Below are positions 19,205 through 28,875 of a stretch of DNA of 64,000 bases, piece by piece; the first letter of the stretch is position 1, and each line of letters opens with the position of its first letter. Source of the DNA: Bacteroidia bacterium (GTDB lineage Bacteria > Bacteroidota > Bacteroidia > Bacteroidales > VadinHA17); assembly GCA_026391555.1 (NCBI GenBank), contig JAPLEB010000060.1:1-64000 (forward strand). The letters are read 5' to 3'. A program made the translations under genes and the position numbers. Under the pieces are notes generated by a model. That model had not been told where the DNA came from and ran no database searches. It was given only the letters and a program-made list of their open reading frames with translations.

Positions 19205-19849
19205 ATGGCAGTTAAAATCAGATTAGCTAGAAAAGGCCGTAAGAAACTGGCCTTCTACCACATTGTGGTTGCAGATAGCAGATCGCCACGTGATGGCAGA
19301 TATATTGAAAAGATCGGATCATATAATCCGGTTACTAACCCGGCTTCTATCGAACTCGATTTCGATAAGGCGTTAGGTTGGCTGCAAAATGGCGCATTAC
19401 CTACAGATACATGTAGGGCTATCCTGTCTTATAAAGGTGTTCTAATTAAAAAGCATCTTCTTGAAGGTGTAAAAAAAGGTGCATTCGATGAAGCTGAAGC
19501 CACAAAGCGGTTTGAAGAGTGGTTGAAGCAGAACGAAGCAAAAATCGAGGCGAAAAAATCAGGTCTTGAGAAATCTCAGGATGATGAATTAGGGAAACGT
19601 CTTACGGTTGAAAAGCGCGTTAACGAAGCAAGAGTAGCAAAACTTGCCAAGAGAAATGCAGCTCTTGCAGCTAAAGCAGCAGCTGGAGATAAAGCAGAAA
19701 CCCTGGCCGAAGAGGTAGCACCTGTTGCAGAAGCAGCTCAGGAACCTGTTGCAGAAGCAGTTCAGGAACCAGCTGCAGAAGCAGTTCAGGAACCAGTTGC
19801 TGAAGCACCTGCATCAGACGCTGTTGCAGAGGATAAGCCCCAGGAGTAG
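19205..19849 (+). CDS. rpsP: 30S ribosomal protein S16 with long C-terminal extension
   Basis: The first 80 residues are a standard S16 ([38 protein letters not shown] is the family opening in four blocks; then YNP and the GA LPTDT motif). The protein then continues for about 130 residues, far beyond the roughly 80-90 of E. coli S16: first a charged, Lys/Glu/Ala-rich helical part, then three near-identical eight-residue units of the form QEPVAEAV. Extended S16 is common in Bacteroidota, but the Ala/Glu/Pro repeat tail is low-complexity and variable. It is followed by rimM after 28 bases, the usual order. Confidence 0.97.
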   Translation: MAVKIRLARKGRKKLAFYHIVVADSRSPRDGRYIEKIGSYNPVTNPASIELDFDKALGWLQNGALPTDTCRAILSYKGVLIKKHLLEGVKKGAFDEAEATKRFEEWLKQNEAKIEAKKSGLEKSQDDELGKRLTVEKRVNEARVAKLAKRNAALAAKAAAGDKAETLAEEVAPVAEAAQEPVAEAVQEPAAEAVQEPVAEAPASDAVAEDKPQE

Positions 19850-19877
19850 TTGAATAGTCATAAGGATCAGTGATCCA

Positions 19878-20396
19878 ATGGCTTACAATAACAACATATT
19901 ACTCGGACGCATTACAAAGGTTAACGGCTATGAGGGTGCCGTAACAGTTAAGTTAGAGAAACTCTTTTCTGAAAATATACCCCAAATGGAATCGGTCTTT
20001 CTTGAAATTGAAGGAAGATCGGTTCCTTTTTTTATATCAGATTCGGAATATACCGGAGCCGATATTTTGAAACTTAAGTTTGAGGGATACGACTCGATAG
20101 AAAAAATAAGTGAATTCACCGGTTGCAGGGTGTTTTTAACAACCAGTTCACATGCGAGTAACCAGACAGAAGATATTCAGAGCCTCAAAGGGTATAAAGT
20201 TTTAATACAAGGCAATATAATACTTGGATCAATTACAGAAGTTATTCCAAATCCCGGGCAATGGATGTTGAATATTATCTCAGCGAAGAATAAAGATGTC
20301 CTGATTCCTTTCCATGAGCATTTTATTGTGAATATCGACAAAAAAAAGAAAATTATTGTTATGAATATTCCGGAGGGACTGACTGAGATCAACTGA
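19878..20396 (+). CDS. rimM: 16S rRNA processing protein RimM
   Basis: RimM binds S19 in the 30S head and helps 16S rRNA maturation. The N-terminal barrel shows LLGRITKVNGYEGAVTVKL, the expected glycine-rich family start, and the PRC-barrel half follows from LKGYKVLIQGNIILGSITEVI to LIPFHEHFIVNIDKKKK. Length of 172 residues is usual. It lies directly after rpsP in the conserved order; trmD, which often follows, is absent here. Confidence 0.92.
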   Translation: MAYNNNILLGRITKVNGYEGAVTVKLEKLFSENIPQMESVFLEIEGRSVPFFISDSEYTGADILKLKFEGYDSIEKISEFTGCRVFLTTSSHASNQTEDIQSLKGYKVLIQGNIILGSITEVIPNPGQWMLNIISAKNKDVLIPFHEHFIVNIDKKKKIIVMNIPEGLTEIN

Positions 20397-20449
20397 CAGA
20401 ATAATTTATAAAAGGGTATCAGGCTCAGGGCGGGTCAGGTCGAAATAGA

Positions 20450-21019
20450 TTATTTCCTTATAATCTTAATTGTACCGTTTTGTTCCAGTTTTATAACCGG
20501 TGATGCAGATTGTTTTCGCAGGTCATTCTGGCGGTATTTTACAACAAAATCGACGGAATCAATAACAGACTTTTCAATTTCACTGAAATTTTCCGGTGAT
20601 TGTTTACCACTGAAATTGGATGAAGTAGAAACAATTGGTTTCCGGAACCGGCTTATCAATTCGCGGCAAAACTCATCATGGCATATCCTTATTCCCACCG
20701 ACCCATCTTCACTACAAACGCCTTCTGCCAGATTTTTTCCTTTCGGGTAGATTATTGTAAGAGGGCTATCGGAAACGTTGGTAAGTTCAAATACTATTTC
20801 GGGAATGTCTCTAACATACCTTTCAAGCATCTGTTCCCCGTCAACAATCACAAGCAAACCTTTATTGCAGCTTCTTGATTTAATTTTAAAGATCTTTTCA
20901 ACTGCAGAGGGGTTGGTTGCATCACAACCAATGCCCCATATTGTATCAGTCGGATAGAGAATGGTACCACCTTTTCTTAGCGTGATCAAAGAATCTTTTA
21001 TATCTTCATCGAAGATCAT
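20450..21019 (-). CDS. tsaC: Threonylcarbamoyl-AMP synthase (Sua5/YrdC family)
   Basis: Makes threonylcarbamoyl-adenylate for the t6A37 modification of ANN-reading tRNAs. Motifs: GGTILYPTDTIWGIGCDA near the N-terminus, KIKSRSCNKGLLVIV (nucleotide/threonine site, with KxR), and PIVSTSSNFSG near the C-terminus. At 189 residues it is the short form without the extra Sua5 domain. The GT2 gene starts ten bases beyond its 5' end on the same strand, so the two are probably one unit. Confidence 0.93.
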   Translation of the reverse strand: MIFDEDIKDSLITLRKGGTILYPTDTIWGIGCDATNPSAVEKIFKIKSRSCNKGLLVIVDGEQMLERYVRDIPEIVFELTNVSDSPLTIIYPKGKNLAEGVCSEDGSVGIRICHDEFCRELISRFRKPIVSTSSNFSGKQSPENFSEIEKSVIDSVDFVVKYRQNDLRKQSASPVIKLEQNGTIKIIRK

Positions 21020-21029
21020 TCAATTAAAG

Positions 21030-21806
21030 TTACCGTGGAACTCCTTTATTATTGAGATGCCTCAGTTTCTTGTATTTATTGAATGTGGATTTTGCATATA
21101 TGGAGCAGATTAAAAATCCGTTATGACCGTCAAGGAAACCTCTGTTAATAATATATGTTCTGATAAAACCCCAAATGAAATGGATGTATGGAGTAAACAG
21201 ATTGGCCTTTCTTCCTGCTTTATGATACTCCTCTGCTCCGAGAGTAGAATATTTACTCATTTTATCAAGATGATCCTGGTAGGAAATACAAGGCCAGTGA
21301 AGCAGATCACCTTTCAGTTTGCCTATTGTCCCTCCATTTGACATAATGAATTTCTCATGGATATTGAGTTCCCCAAATTGTCCTTTGTCGGAATAAAAAA
21401 GTCTTAACTGTCTGTTGGGGTACCATTGCGAATGTCGGATCCACTTTCCACAATAGTTATTTCTTCTGTTAAATAAATATCCATCATGCTTCCAATTTTC
21501 TTTAACATTAAGTATCGACTGTTTAAGCCTCTCACTCAAAGCCTCATCGGCATCAAGAGATAATATGTTTTTATAAGTTGCAAGCCGAAGGGCAAAATTC
21601 TTTTGATCTTTGTACCCCTGGAACTCGTGCTTTATAAACCTGACATTATATTTCTTGCAAATTTCTTCAGTCGCATCGGAGGAAAATGAATCGACTACAA
21701 CAATTTCATCAGCAATCCCATCTATTGAAGCAAGACATTTATCAATGTAAAGCTCTTCGTTATATGTTATAATAACTGCGGATATTTTAGGCATATCGGG
21801 TTTCAA
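21030..21806 (-). CDS. Glycosyltransferase family 2, lipopolysaccharide core type
   Basis: A 258-residue cytoplasmic-face glycosyltransferase with GT-A features: SAVIITYNEELYIDKCL at the start, EIVVVDSFSSDAT for the nucleotide-sugar site, and LSLDADEAL, whose DAD is the metal-binding motif. The pattern QFQGYKDQKNFAL followed by DADE is that of WaaE/KdtX-like beta-1,4-glucosyltransferases acting on the lipopolysaccharide inner core. A hydrophobic segment near the C-terminus (IHFIWGFIRTYIINRGFL) suggests membrane contact. Exact acceptor unknown. The start could be 21806 or the in-frame ATG at 21794. Confidence 0.88.
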   Translation of the reverse strand: MKPDMPKISAVIITYNEELYIDKCLASIDGIADEIVVVDSFSSDATEEICKKYNVRFIKHEFQGYKDQKNFALRLATYKNILSLDADEALSERLKQSILNVKENWKHDGYLFNRRNNYCGKWIRHSQWYPNRQLRLFYSDKGQFGELNIHEKFIMSNGGTIGKLKGDLLHWPCISYQDHLDKMSKYSTLGAEEYHKAGRKANLFTPYIHFIWGFIRTYIINRGFLDGHNGFLICSIYAKSTFNKYKKLRHLNNKGVPR

Positions 21807-21996
21807 ATTTGAATTGGCTTCAAAAGTAGTATAAAATCATTTATTAACAATTTTTAATGTTAGATATTTTTCTGAGAACCAGTTAACTTAAGTTTATTTG
21901 CCGAATTATTTACTGATCCGCACAACAAATTTCATACCGGGATGCCATACTCCCTGAACACCTAATTGAGCACCGGGTATTCGCGCGCAGAGTTTT

Positions 21997-23238
21997 TCAG
22001 AATTTTAATTTTAATGTTTTCATCCTTTCTTTCATTTCATTAATTACTTCTATTTCTCTTTGGAGTGAGTCTGCCTCAAAAGTCACTGAGAACCTGATAT
22101 ATTTACCGGCATCATCCCAGGGAACGGTAGATATTAATGATTCATGTATGAGAAATTCGGAAAATTCAGACGCTGAATTAAATACTTTACCACTTTCAGT
22201 ACCGGCAGGAGCTTTTACATAACAATAAAATGATCCTTTTGGTTTTTTAGCATCAAATCCTAAATCATTTAAAGCGCTAACAAGAAGATTGAATCTTCTT
22301 GAGTATTTTATTATCGTTTTATCTGTTATTTCTGTATGCCTTAATGCCTGAATAGCTGCCTTTTGAATTGCTCTGAACTGCCCTGAATCAGTATTATCTT
22401 TTACAGTTGCAAACGCATTTATCGCTTTACTGTTTCCACAAATAAAACCTATTCTCCATCCGGTCATATTAAAAGCCTTTGATAATGAATGGACTTCTAA
22501 TCCAACATCCATTGCTCCTTTAATAGAAAGAAAACTAAGTGGTTTGTATCCATCGTATGTTAATGCACTGTAAGCTGAATCATTAATGACGATAATATTG
22601 TTTTTCTTTGCAAAATCGACTACTTGCTTAAAGAATTCAATTGTAGCCACAGCGCCGGTAGGATTATTTGGATAATTCAGATATAGTAGCTTAGCTCTTT
22701 TTAAAATTGGCTGAGGGATTAAATTTAAGTCCGGGAAAAATGAGTTTGATTCTAATAATGGCAGGTTGAATACTTCGCCACCAAGATATTTTGTATAAGT
22801 TGCTGTAACCGGATAACCTGGAACTGTTGTAAGTAAAATATCGCCAGGATTAATAAAACAAATTGGAAGCATTGCAAGAATTGTTTTTGATCCTATACCA
22901 TGGATTATATGTTCTGACGGTATTAAACCTGAAAGCCCATATACCTTTTCAAGATAACGGGCTGCAGCTACTTGAAATTCAGGGATTCCGTTATCTGCAT
23001 ACCATCTGTTCTCAGGTTTCCCGGCTTCTTCTGATAAAGCTTTAACTATAAGATTATCGGCGGGCCAATCAGGCTCTCCAACGCCCATGTCGATTAAGCT
23101 TATTTCAGGATGTGTTTTTTTTGCTGCCGCTTTTGCTCTTTTAATGAGTTCAAATTTGTATATCACTGTTGATTTTCCAAAGTTGACACCACCAAGTCTT
23201 TCTGATATTTTGTCGTCAAAAAAATTATCCATAATCAT
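21997..23238 (-). CDS. dapL: LL-diaminopimelate aminotransferase
   Basis: A fold-type I PLP aminotransferase that converts tetrahydrodipicolinate directly to LL-diaminopimelate, bypassing the succinylase/acetylase steps of lysine synthesis. Family text includes SLIDMGVGEPDWPAD, GIGSKTILA, PGYPVTATYTKYLGGEV, NYPNNPTGA (substrate loop) and HSLSKAFNMTGWRIGF with the PLP Lys254. Length of 413 residues is normal. The set of motifs favours DapL over general aspartate aminotransferases, although these families are close. No other dap genes are next to it. Convergent and divergent neighbours are unrelated. Confidence 0.88.
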   Translation of the reverse strand: MIMDNFFDDKISERLGGVNFGKSTVIYKFELIKRAKAAAKKTHPEISLIDMGVGEPDWPADNLIVKALSEEAGKPENRWYADNGIPEFQVAAARYLEKVYGLSGLIPSEHIIHGIGSKTILAMLPICFINPGDILLTTVPGYPVTATYTKYLGGEVFNLPLLESNSFFPDLNLIPQPILKRAKLLYLNYPNNPTGAVATIEFFKQVVDFAKKNNIIVINDSAYSALTYDGYKPLSFLSIKGAMDVGLEVHSLSKAFNMTGWRIGFICGNSKAINAFATVKDNTDSGQFRAIQKAAIQALRHTEITDKTIIKYSRRFNLLVSALNDLGFDAKKPKGSFYCYVKAPAGTESGKVFNSASEFSEFLIHESLISTVPWDDAGKYIRFSVTFEADSLQREIEVINEMKERMKTLKLKF

Positions 23239-23322
23239 TTACACTCTTAATAGTTTATTCCGGGTAAAGGTAATAAATGATAAAATCTGATCAAGTCAAA
23301 AAAGATAAAAAGGTAATTATCG

Positions 23323-23353
23323 TTTGCATTAATAAAAAACTAATATAGTTTTG
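23323..23353 (+). promoter_or_regulatory. Predicted Bacteroidota promoter for hppA
   Basis: TTTG at 23323-23326, a 19-base spacer and TAGTTTTG at 23346-23353. Transcription would begin near 23360, about 50 bases before the ATG at 23411. The fit to the consensus is exact. Confidence 0.75.
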
Positions 23354-23410
23354 TACCGGTGAATTTTTTTCATTTCAAAACCTTTATTTTTTAATTTAAA
23401 AACAGATATC

Positions 23411-25714
23411 ATGATTAGTAGTATTTTTTGGATTGTCCCTATTTCAGCGCTCATGGCATTATTGTTCGCCTGGATCTTTTATAAAGGTATGAAAGTGCAG
23501 GATGAAGGAACAGACAAGATGAAAGAGATTGCTGAATTTGTAAGGGAAGGTGCAATGGCCTATCTTAAAAGTCAGTACACTGTTGTAGGCAAGATATTTA
23601 TAATTCTTGTCGTATTATTAACTATACTGGCATATATGGGCGTTCAGAACCCGTTTGTTCCGGTAGCTTTCCTGACCGGAGGTATTTTCTCAGGACTTTG
23701 CGGTTATCTTGGTATGAAAACTGCAACATTTGCATCCAACCGTACAGCATGGGCAGCCTCAAAATCACTTAACAAAGGATTACAGGTAGCTCTGCGTAGT
23801 GGAGCGGTTATGGGTCTTGTTGTTGTTGGATTCGCTCTCCTCGACATTGCAGCATGGTTCATTTTCCTGACTAAAGTAGTCTTTACTCCGGAACATATGG
23901 CCACAGGATTAAACTTTTTAGGTCTTACTTTGGTGCAGAAAGGTATTGATCAGCACCAGGGATTTGTTGAGATTACAGCAACGATGATCACTTTTGGTAT
24001 GGGTGCTTCTACACAGGCTTTATTCGCACGTGTTGGTGGCGGTATCTTTACAAAAGCTGCCGACGTAGGCGCTGACCTTGTTGGTAAAGTTGAAGCAGGA
24101 ATTCCTGAAGATGACCCACGCAATCCTGCTACAATAGCTGATAACGTAGGTGATAACGTTGGTGACGTAGCCGGTATGGGGGCGGACCTATATGAATCGT
24201 ATGCAGGTTCAATACTTGCAACAGCTGCTCTCGGTGCTGCACTTCCTGCTATAGTAGGACAAGCTGATTCTCAGATTAAAGCTATTATAGCGCCCATGCT
24301 CGTTTCCGCAATCGGGATTTTATTGTCAATCGCCGGAATATATATGGTAAGAACAAAAGAATCGGCTTCTCCAAAAACCCTTCTAAGAGCACTTCTGCTT
24401 GGAACAGGAGGAAGTTCAGCTCTTATACTGGTAGTTCTGGCAGTAATGGCTTATGCAGACTGGATTACCTGGGGCGTTTTCGGCGCTGCAGTTGCAGGAC
24501 TTGTTGCAGGAGTAATTATCGGGCAGGCTACAGAATATTATACTTCTGATGGCTATAAACCAACTCAAGGTATCGCAAAACAATCTCAAACCGGTCCGGC
24601 AACAGTAATAATTGAAGGTATGGCGGTAGGTATGTTCTCAACATGGCTGCCTGTTTTAACAATTGTTGCTGGTATTATTGCCGCTTATGCATTTGCAGGA
24701 GGATTCCACAACTTTGCTATGGGTGTATATGGTATCGGTTTCGCATCTGTCGGTATGCTTTCAACACTTGGAGTAACCCTTGCTACTGATGCTTTTGGTC
24801 CGATTGCTGATAACGCCGGAGGGAATGCTGAAATGGCAGGACTTCCTGAAGAAGTAAGAGAAAGAACTGATGCTCTTGACGGGCTTGGAAACACAACTGC
24901 TGCTACAGGCAAAGGCTTCGCTATTGGTTCAGCTGCTCTTACTGCGCTGGCACTTGTTGCTGCATATATGGAGGAAGTGAAACTCTGGCTTGGCAGACTT
25001 GCTGACAAAAGTGTTGATGGTTATAACCAGATCGGTGATGTTTTGTTTTACAAGAGTCATGAACCTGCAGCTGCAGCTCTTCAGGCGGGCCAGCAGGCAA
25101 TCGAAGTTTCACATGCCGGAATCAAAGATTTTGTTTCAGCCTATAACCTTTCACTCTTTAACCCGATATTGCTTGCAGGTCTTTTCATAGGAGCAATGAT
25201 GTGTTTTGTATTTGTTGCAATGGCTATGAAAGCCGTCGGAAGAAATGCCGGAGTTATGGTTGAGGAGGTCAGACGTCAGTTCCGCGAAATTCCGGGTATT
25301 ATGGAAGGTACAGGAAGACCCGAGTATGCAAAATGTGTTGCAATTGCAACTAAAGGTGCACAGAAAGAAATGGTTGTTCCTGCACTTATGGCAATCATAG
25401 TACCTGTTGTTACCGGGATCATTTTTGGTGTTCCCGGAGTTGTCGGGTTGTTAATGGGTGGAATGACTACAGGTTTTACTCTTGCCAGTATGCTCAACAA
25501 TTCAGGTGGCGCCTGGGATAATGCTAAAAAGTACATTGAAAGAGGAAATTATGGCGGAAAGAAAAGTGAATGCCATAAAGCAAGTATTGTTGGAGATACC
25601 GTAGGGGATCCGTTTAAAGATACCTGCGGCCCGTCAATGAATATTCTGATTAAACTTATGTCAATGGTAGCCGTCGTTATGGCAGGTGTTACTGTTGCCT
25701 GGAGTCTTTTCTAG
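23411..25714 (+). CDS. hppA: K+-dependent membrane-bound pyrophosphatase (ion pump)
   Basis: A polytopic pump of about 16 membrane helices that couples pyrophosphate hydrolysis to Na+ and/or H+ transport across the inner membrane. The catalytic loops are [12 protein letters not shown] (about 216-227), [27 protein letters not shown] in consecutive blocks, and the C-terminal [14 protein letters not shown]. At the K+ determinant the sequence is [10 protein letters not shown] with Ala497 and Gly500, the K+-dependent type; K+-independent pumps have Lys and Thr there. Whether it moves Na+, H+ or both cannot be decided by eye. It is a single-gene unit with its own promoter and repeat hairpins at the 3' end. 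Confidence 0.96.
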   Translation: MISSIFWIVPISALMALLFAWIFYKGMKVQDEGTDKMKEIAEFVREGAMAYLKSQYTVVGKIFIILVVLLTILAYMGVQNPFVPVAFLTGGIFSGLCGYLGMKTATFASNRTAWAASKSLNKGLQVALRSGAVMGLVVVGFALLDIAAWFIFLTKVVFTPEHMATGLNFLGLTLVQKGIDQHQGFVEITATMITFGMGASTQALFARVGGGIFTKAADVGADLVGKVEAGIPEDDPRNPATIADNVGDNVGDVAGMGADLYESYAGSILATAALGAALPAIVGQADSQIKAIIAPMLVSAIGILLSIAGIYMVRTKESASPKTLLRALLLGTGGSSALILVVLAVMAYADWITWGVFGAAVAGLVAGVIIGQATEYYTSDGYKPTQGIAKQSQTGPATVIIEGMAVGMFSTWLPVLTIVAGIIAAYAFAGGFHNFAMGVYGIGFASVGMLSTLGVTLATDAFGPIADNAGGNAEMAGLPEEVRERTDALDGLGNTTAATGKGFAIGSAALTALALVAAYMEEVKLWLGRLADKSVDGYNQIGDVLFYKSHEPAAAALQAGQQAIEVSHAGIKDFVSAYNLSLFNPILLAGLFIGAMMCFVFVAMAMKAVGRNAGVMVEEVRRQFREIPGIMEGTGRPEYAKCVAIATKGAQKEMVVPALMAIIVPVVTGIIFGVPGVVGLLMGGMTTGFTLASMLNNSGGAWDNAKKYIERGNYGGKKSECHKASIVGDTVGDPFKDTCGPSMNILIKLMSMVAVVMAGVTVAWSLF

Positions 25715-25730
25715 TCAATAGAAATTTACC

Positions 25731-25830
25731 TCTTCCCCCTGCCCCCTTCTCCCAGGAGAGAAGGGGGTAACTAAAAGATTATCTTATTCTTAACCCCTCT
25801 CCCCTGGGAGAGGGGTTGGGGAGAGGTGGA
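25731..25830. repeat. Dispersed C/G-rich double hairpin repeat, copy 1
   Basis: Two strong hairpins in tandem: 25742-25767 (arms cccccttctc and gagaaggggg) and 25792-25817, a perfect 12-bp stem (aacccctctccc) with a 2-base loop. Read on the minus strand it gives gtccacctc...accctctccc...gggagagg, which matches the copy at 49131-49169. It lies between hppA and the next co-directed gene and may also terminate transcription, but no U-run follows. Confidence 0.8.
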
Positions 25831-25847
25831 CTGAAAAAAAGTTAAGA

Positions 25848-26792
25848 ATGAAACTACCTTCTTTTTCGGATATTCTATCCGCTCACTCCAGGATAAAGCT
25901 ATTCATTCACCAGACTCCGGTAATGAGTTCACAACAGTTAAATAGGCTTTTTGATTGTGAATTATTTTTTAAATGCGAGAACTTTCAGAAAACAGGGGCA
26001 TTTAAATTCAGGGGTGCCACCAACGCCGTTCTGACATTGACTTCTGAAGAAAAAAGCAGAGGCGTTGTTACTCATTCATCAGGTAATCACGCCGCTGCAC
26101 TTGCGCTTGCAGCCAGGATGAACGGGGTTAAGGCAAATATAGTGATGCCCGATAATGCTCCAATTGTAAAAAAGAATGCTGTTGCCGGCTATGGAGCTGA
26201 GATCACTTTCTGCAAACCCACTTTGCAGGCCCGCGAAGAAACTACCCGGATGATAATGGAAAAAACGGGTGCAACACTTGTCCATCCTTATGATAATTTC
26301 AACGTAATTTGCGGGCAGGGAACTGCAGCACTGGAGCTGCTTAAAGAAAAAGTTGATCTTGAGATGGTTATAGCTCCAATCGGCGGTGGTGGACTGATGA
26401 GTGGCACTTCAACCTGTGTAAAAGGTATTAATAAAGGTATTCAGGTGATCGGTGCAGAACCGCTTAATGCAAATGATGCATATATATCGTTCACTACAGG
26501 GAAACTTACCCCATCTGTTAATCCGCAAACAGTAGCCGACGGACTGCTCACATCCCTCAGTGAACTCACTTTTTCTGTCATCAGGAAGAATGTTGATAAG
26601 ATTTTAACAGCAAAAGAAGAGTCAATAATTGATTGTATGCTTCTGATATGGGAAAGGATGAAAATAATTATTGAGCCATCCTCAGCAACAGTACTTGCAA
26701 TAATTAAAGAAAATCCGGATGTTTTCAGGGGGAAAAAGATTGGATTGATAATCTCAGGAGGTAATGTGGATTTCAGAAAACTGCCGTTTTAA
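25848..26792 (+). CDS. Threonine dehydratase/serine racemase-family PLP enzyme
   Basis: A 314-residue fold-type II PLP enzyme. FFKCENFQKTGAFKFRG contains the Schiff-base Lys53, SSGNHAAALALAA is the substrate loop, and PIGGGGLMSG binds the PLP phosphate. It has no C-terminal ACT-like regulatory domain, so it is the short, catabolic type (threonine ammonia-lyase or serine racemase/dehydratase), not feedback-regulated IlvA. Sequence alone does not separate threonine from serine use. Its stop overlaps the convergent phosphatase gene through a shared TTAA. There is no other amino-acid gene beside it. Confidence 0.87.
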   Translation: MKLPSFSDILSAHSRIKLFIHQTPVMSSQQLNRLFDCELFFKCENFQKTGAFKFRGATNAVLTLTSEEKSRGVVTHSSGNHAAALALAARMNGVKANIVMPDNAPIVKKNAVAGYGAEITFCKPTLQAREETTRMIMEKTGATLVHPYDNFNVICGQGTAALELLKEKVDLEMVIAPIGGGGLMSGTSTCVKGINKGIQVIGAEPLNANDAYISFTTGKLTPSVNPQTVADGLLTSLSELTFSVIRKNVDKILTAKEESIIDCMLLIWERMKIIIEPSSATVLAIIKENPDVFRGKKIGLIISGGNVDFRKLPF

Positions 26793-27871
26793 CTCTTCTT
26801 CCTGAAATATGCAACGATCGGATAGTGATCGGAATACCTTACTTTTATTATTTCGAAATAGCTGTTAATAAGAGCATTATCATACAGGATGTAGTCTATC
26901 CTGTTAGGAGGATAGTTCCCTTTATACGTAAATCCGGCCCCATATCCTGAATTGACGAAAGAATCATTAAGCCCTTTTCTTATCTTTCTGTATGAGTAGG
27001 ATACAGGTGTATCGTTAAAGTCTCCTGCAACAATTACCGGGAATGGGGACCTGTTAACATGATCTTTTACCACCTGTGCCTGCAGAGATCTCCTGATAAA
27101 TCCTTTTTTCAGACTAACAGATAAACTCTTAACCTCATCCAGTGTCTCTTTGTCGTCAGGATATGTCAGCTCCTCAAGGAATGAACGTTCCATCCTTTTA
27201 AGCCTGAAGGATTGAAGATGGTTATTATAAATCCTGAAAGTGTCTTTCCCGATCAGGACATCAGTATAAATTGAAAGACTTGAAGAGCCGGGATGAATTA
27301 TTTCTCCTTTCCTGATAATAGGATACTTACTGAAAGTGGCAATCCCATAGAACCTGTTCTTCCCACTTCCCAACACTTTCATGTGGGAATAATATTTTCC
27401 TCCAAGTGCTGTTTTGACTTCGATCTCCTTCTGAGCAGGATTACCTAATCCAAAAAACTCCTGCAGACATAGTATATCGGGTTTTTGAGCCTTAAGGAAT
27501 TCCAGCACTTTTTTTTCGGAACTTGTGTTGTTCTTATTCTCAAAGTAATTGAACAAATGCAGGTTATAACTTACAACTTTAAATGTGTTTGTTTTATCTC
27601 CTTTAGGCTTGCTGAGCTTAATATAGTTCGAAAAATGGGTAAAACCAATGGCGATTACTACTACCGATATAAGAGCCTCAAATTTTAATAACATAACCCA
27701 GATAATAGCCAGTATGATATTGATTAGCAGAAGATAAGGATAGGCAAGACCAAAAAAGGCCGGGAGTGCAAAATCCCCCGGACTGATATGCACCGCCAGG
27801 TAAGACATAAGAAGTGTAAATGCAAAAAATGCATTTGCCACTAATAGAAACATATAAAGGACTTTTCTCAA
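26789..27871 (-). CDS. Membrane-anchored endonuclease/exonuclease/phosphatase-family protein
   Basis: Three hydrophobic helices occupy the first 85 residues (VLYMFLLVANAFFAFTLLM..., LAYPYLLLINIILAIIW..., ALISVVVIAIGF). The rest is an EEP (DNase I-like) domain with ILCLQEFF (metal Glu), VAGDFNDTP, RIDYILYD and SDHYPIVAYF (catalytic Asp-His). With this topology the domain would sit on the outer side of the inner membrane. The family cleaves phosphodiesters or sugar phosphates; substrate unknown. A small lipoprotein relative is found at 31715. The motifs are all intact. Confidence 0.88.
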   Translation of the reverse strand: MRKVLYMFLLVANAFFAFTLLMSYLAVHISPGDFALPAFFGLAYPYLLLINIILAIIWVMLLKFEALISVVVIAIGFTHFSNYIKLSKPKGDKTNTFKVVSYNLHLFNYFENKNNTSSEKKVLEFLKAQKPDILCLQEFFGLGNPAQKEIEVKTALGGKYYSHMKVLGSGKNRFYGIATFSKYPIIRKGEIIHPGSSSLSIYTDVLIGKDTFRIYNNHLQSFRLKRMERSFLEELTYPDDKETLDEVKSLSVSLKKGFIRRSLQAQVVKDHVNRSPFPVIVAGDFNDTPVSYSYRKIRKGLNDSFVNSGYGAGFTYKGNYPPNRIDYILYDNALINSYFEIIKVRYSDHYPIVAYFRKKS

Positions 27872-27984
27872 ATGCAGTAATATGTAATTACGAATTTACC
27901 AGAATATTAGGAGAAAAACAGGTTTGGGATTATGTTTTTTGACCAGCTGGTGTAAAGATTATATCATTAAGCAAATTCTTTATG

Positions 27985-28875
27985 TCAGTTTTTCTTCTGA
28001 CTTTCTTTGAAGAGTGTCTCTTTTTCTTCCTTTGTCAGACTATCATATCCCCCTTTGGATATTTTATCCAGGATGCTGTTAATCCGTGACTGGTGCTCTG
28101 CTTTGGTCTTGTTATACTCGAACTCAGTAGCTGCCTTTTTGTGAGTGACTTTGAGTTTCTGCCGTGGTTTAAAAATAGTTACAAAAAAATCAATTACCCT
28201 GTTGAATCCCTTACCAATATCACGTCCTTGTCTTAGGTTAATTGTATAAAAATATCCAAAGAAAGCTCCTCCTATATGGGCAAGTTTCCCGCCTGAATTA
28301 ACTGAAAAATCCATAATTGAAGTAAGAACAAAAATTGCCAGGGCCATGTACTTGATCTTTATCCTTCCGAATAAAAAGAGTTGAACAATATAATCTGGAA
28401 CATAGACAGCAATCGCTACAACTATAGCCATAACCGATGCTGAGGCTCCGATTGCAACCGATTCAGCGACAACACTTGAAAATGCCGGGAAGATGTTAAA
28501 TGACAGAATGTAAACAAGAGCGCCGCTGATCCCCCCGAGAAGGTAAACAGCCACCAGTTTCCTCTGATCAAGATATTCAAGGAATATCCTGCCAAACCAG
28601 TATAGCCATAACATATTGAACAGTATATGCCAGATATCTTTATGCACGAACATATATGTAATTAATGTCCAGGGCCTTACAATTAAAGCTTTAAATGAAG
28701 ATGGAACAGAAAAAAGGTTAATAGCTTTCTCAGAAATTGCCGTGTTATTAAGCAGAAAACTTATAATGGCTATAATAGTAATCAGGATGAATACAGCTAT
28801 GTTTATATATATAAGCCTGGTAAGATTACTTCCATCCCTGAAAGTTTTCTTAATGTCGTCCCAGATTCCCATCAA
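27985..28875 (-). CDS. Rhomboid-family intramembrane protease with GASA variant site
   Basis: A multi-pass rhomboid. The catalytic Ser lies in GASAS (Ser145), where the usual GxSG has Ala after Ser, and the His is in LAHIGGAFFGY (His200). The HxxxN region is present as HILFNMLWLYWFG. After the membrane core there is a soluble charged tail of about 90 residues. Its 5' end overlaps the upstream rhomboid gene by 4 bases, so the pair is translated from one message. The altered motif may mean weakened or changed activity; this is inference. Confidence 0.9.
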   Translation of the reverse strand: MMGIWDDIKKTFRDGSNLTRLIYINIAVFILITIIAIISFLLNNTAISEKAINLFSVPSSFKALIVRPWTLITYMFVHKDIWHILFNMLWLYWFGRIFLEYLDQRKLVAVYLLGGISGALVYILSFNIFPAFSSVVAESVAIGASASVMAIVVAIAVYVPDYIVQLFLFGRIKIKYMALAIFVLTSIMDFSVNSGGKLAHIGGAFFGYFYTINLRQGRDIGKGFNRVIDFFVTIFKPRQKLKVTHKKAATEFEYNKTKAEHQSRINSILDKISKGGYDSLTKEEKETLFKESQKKN

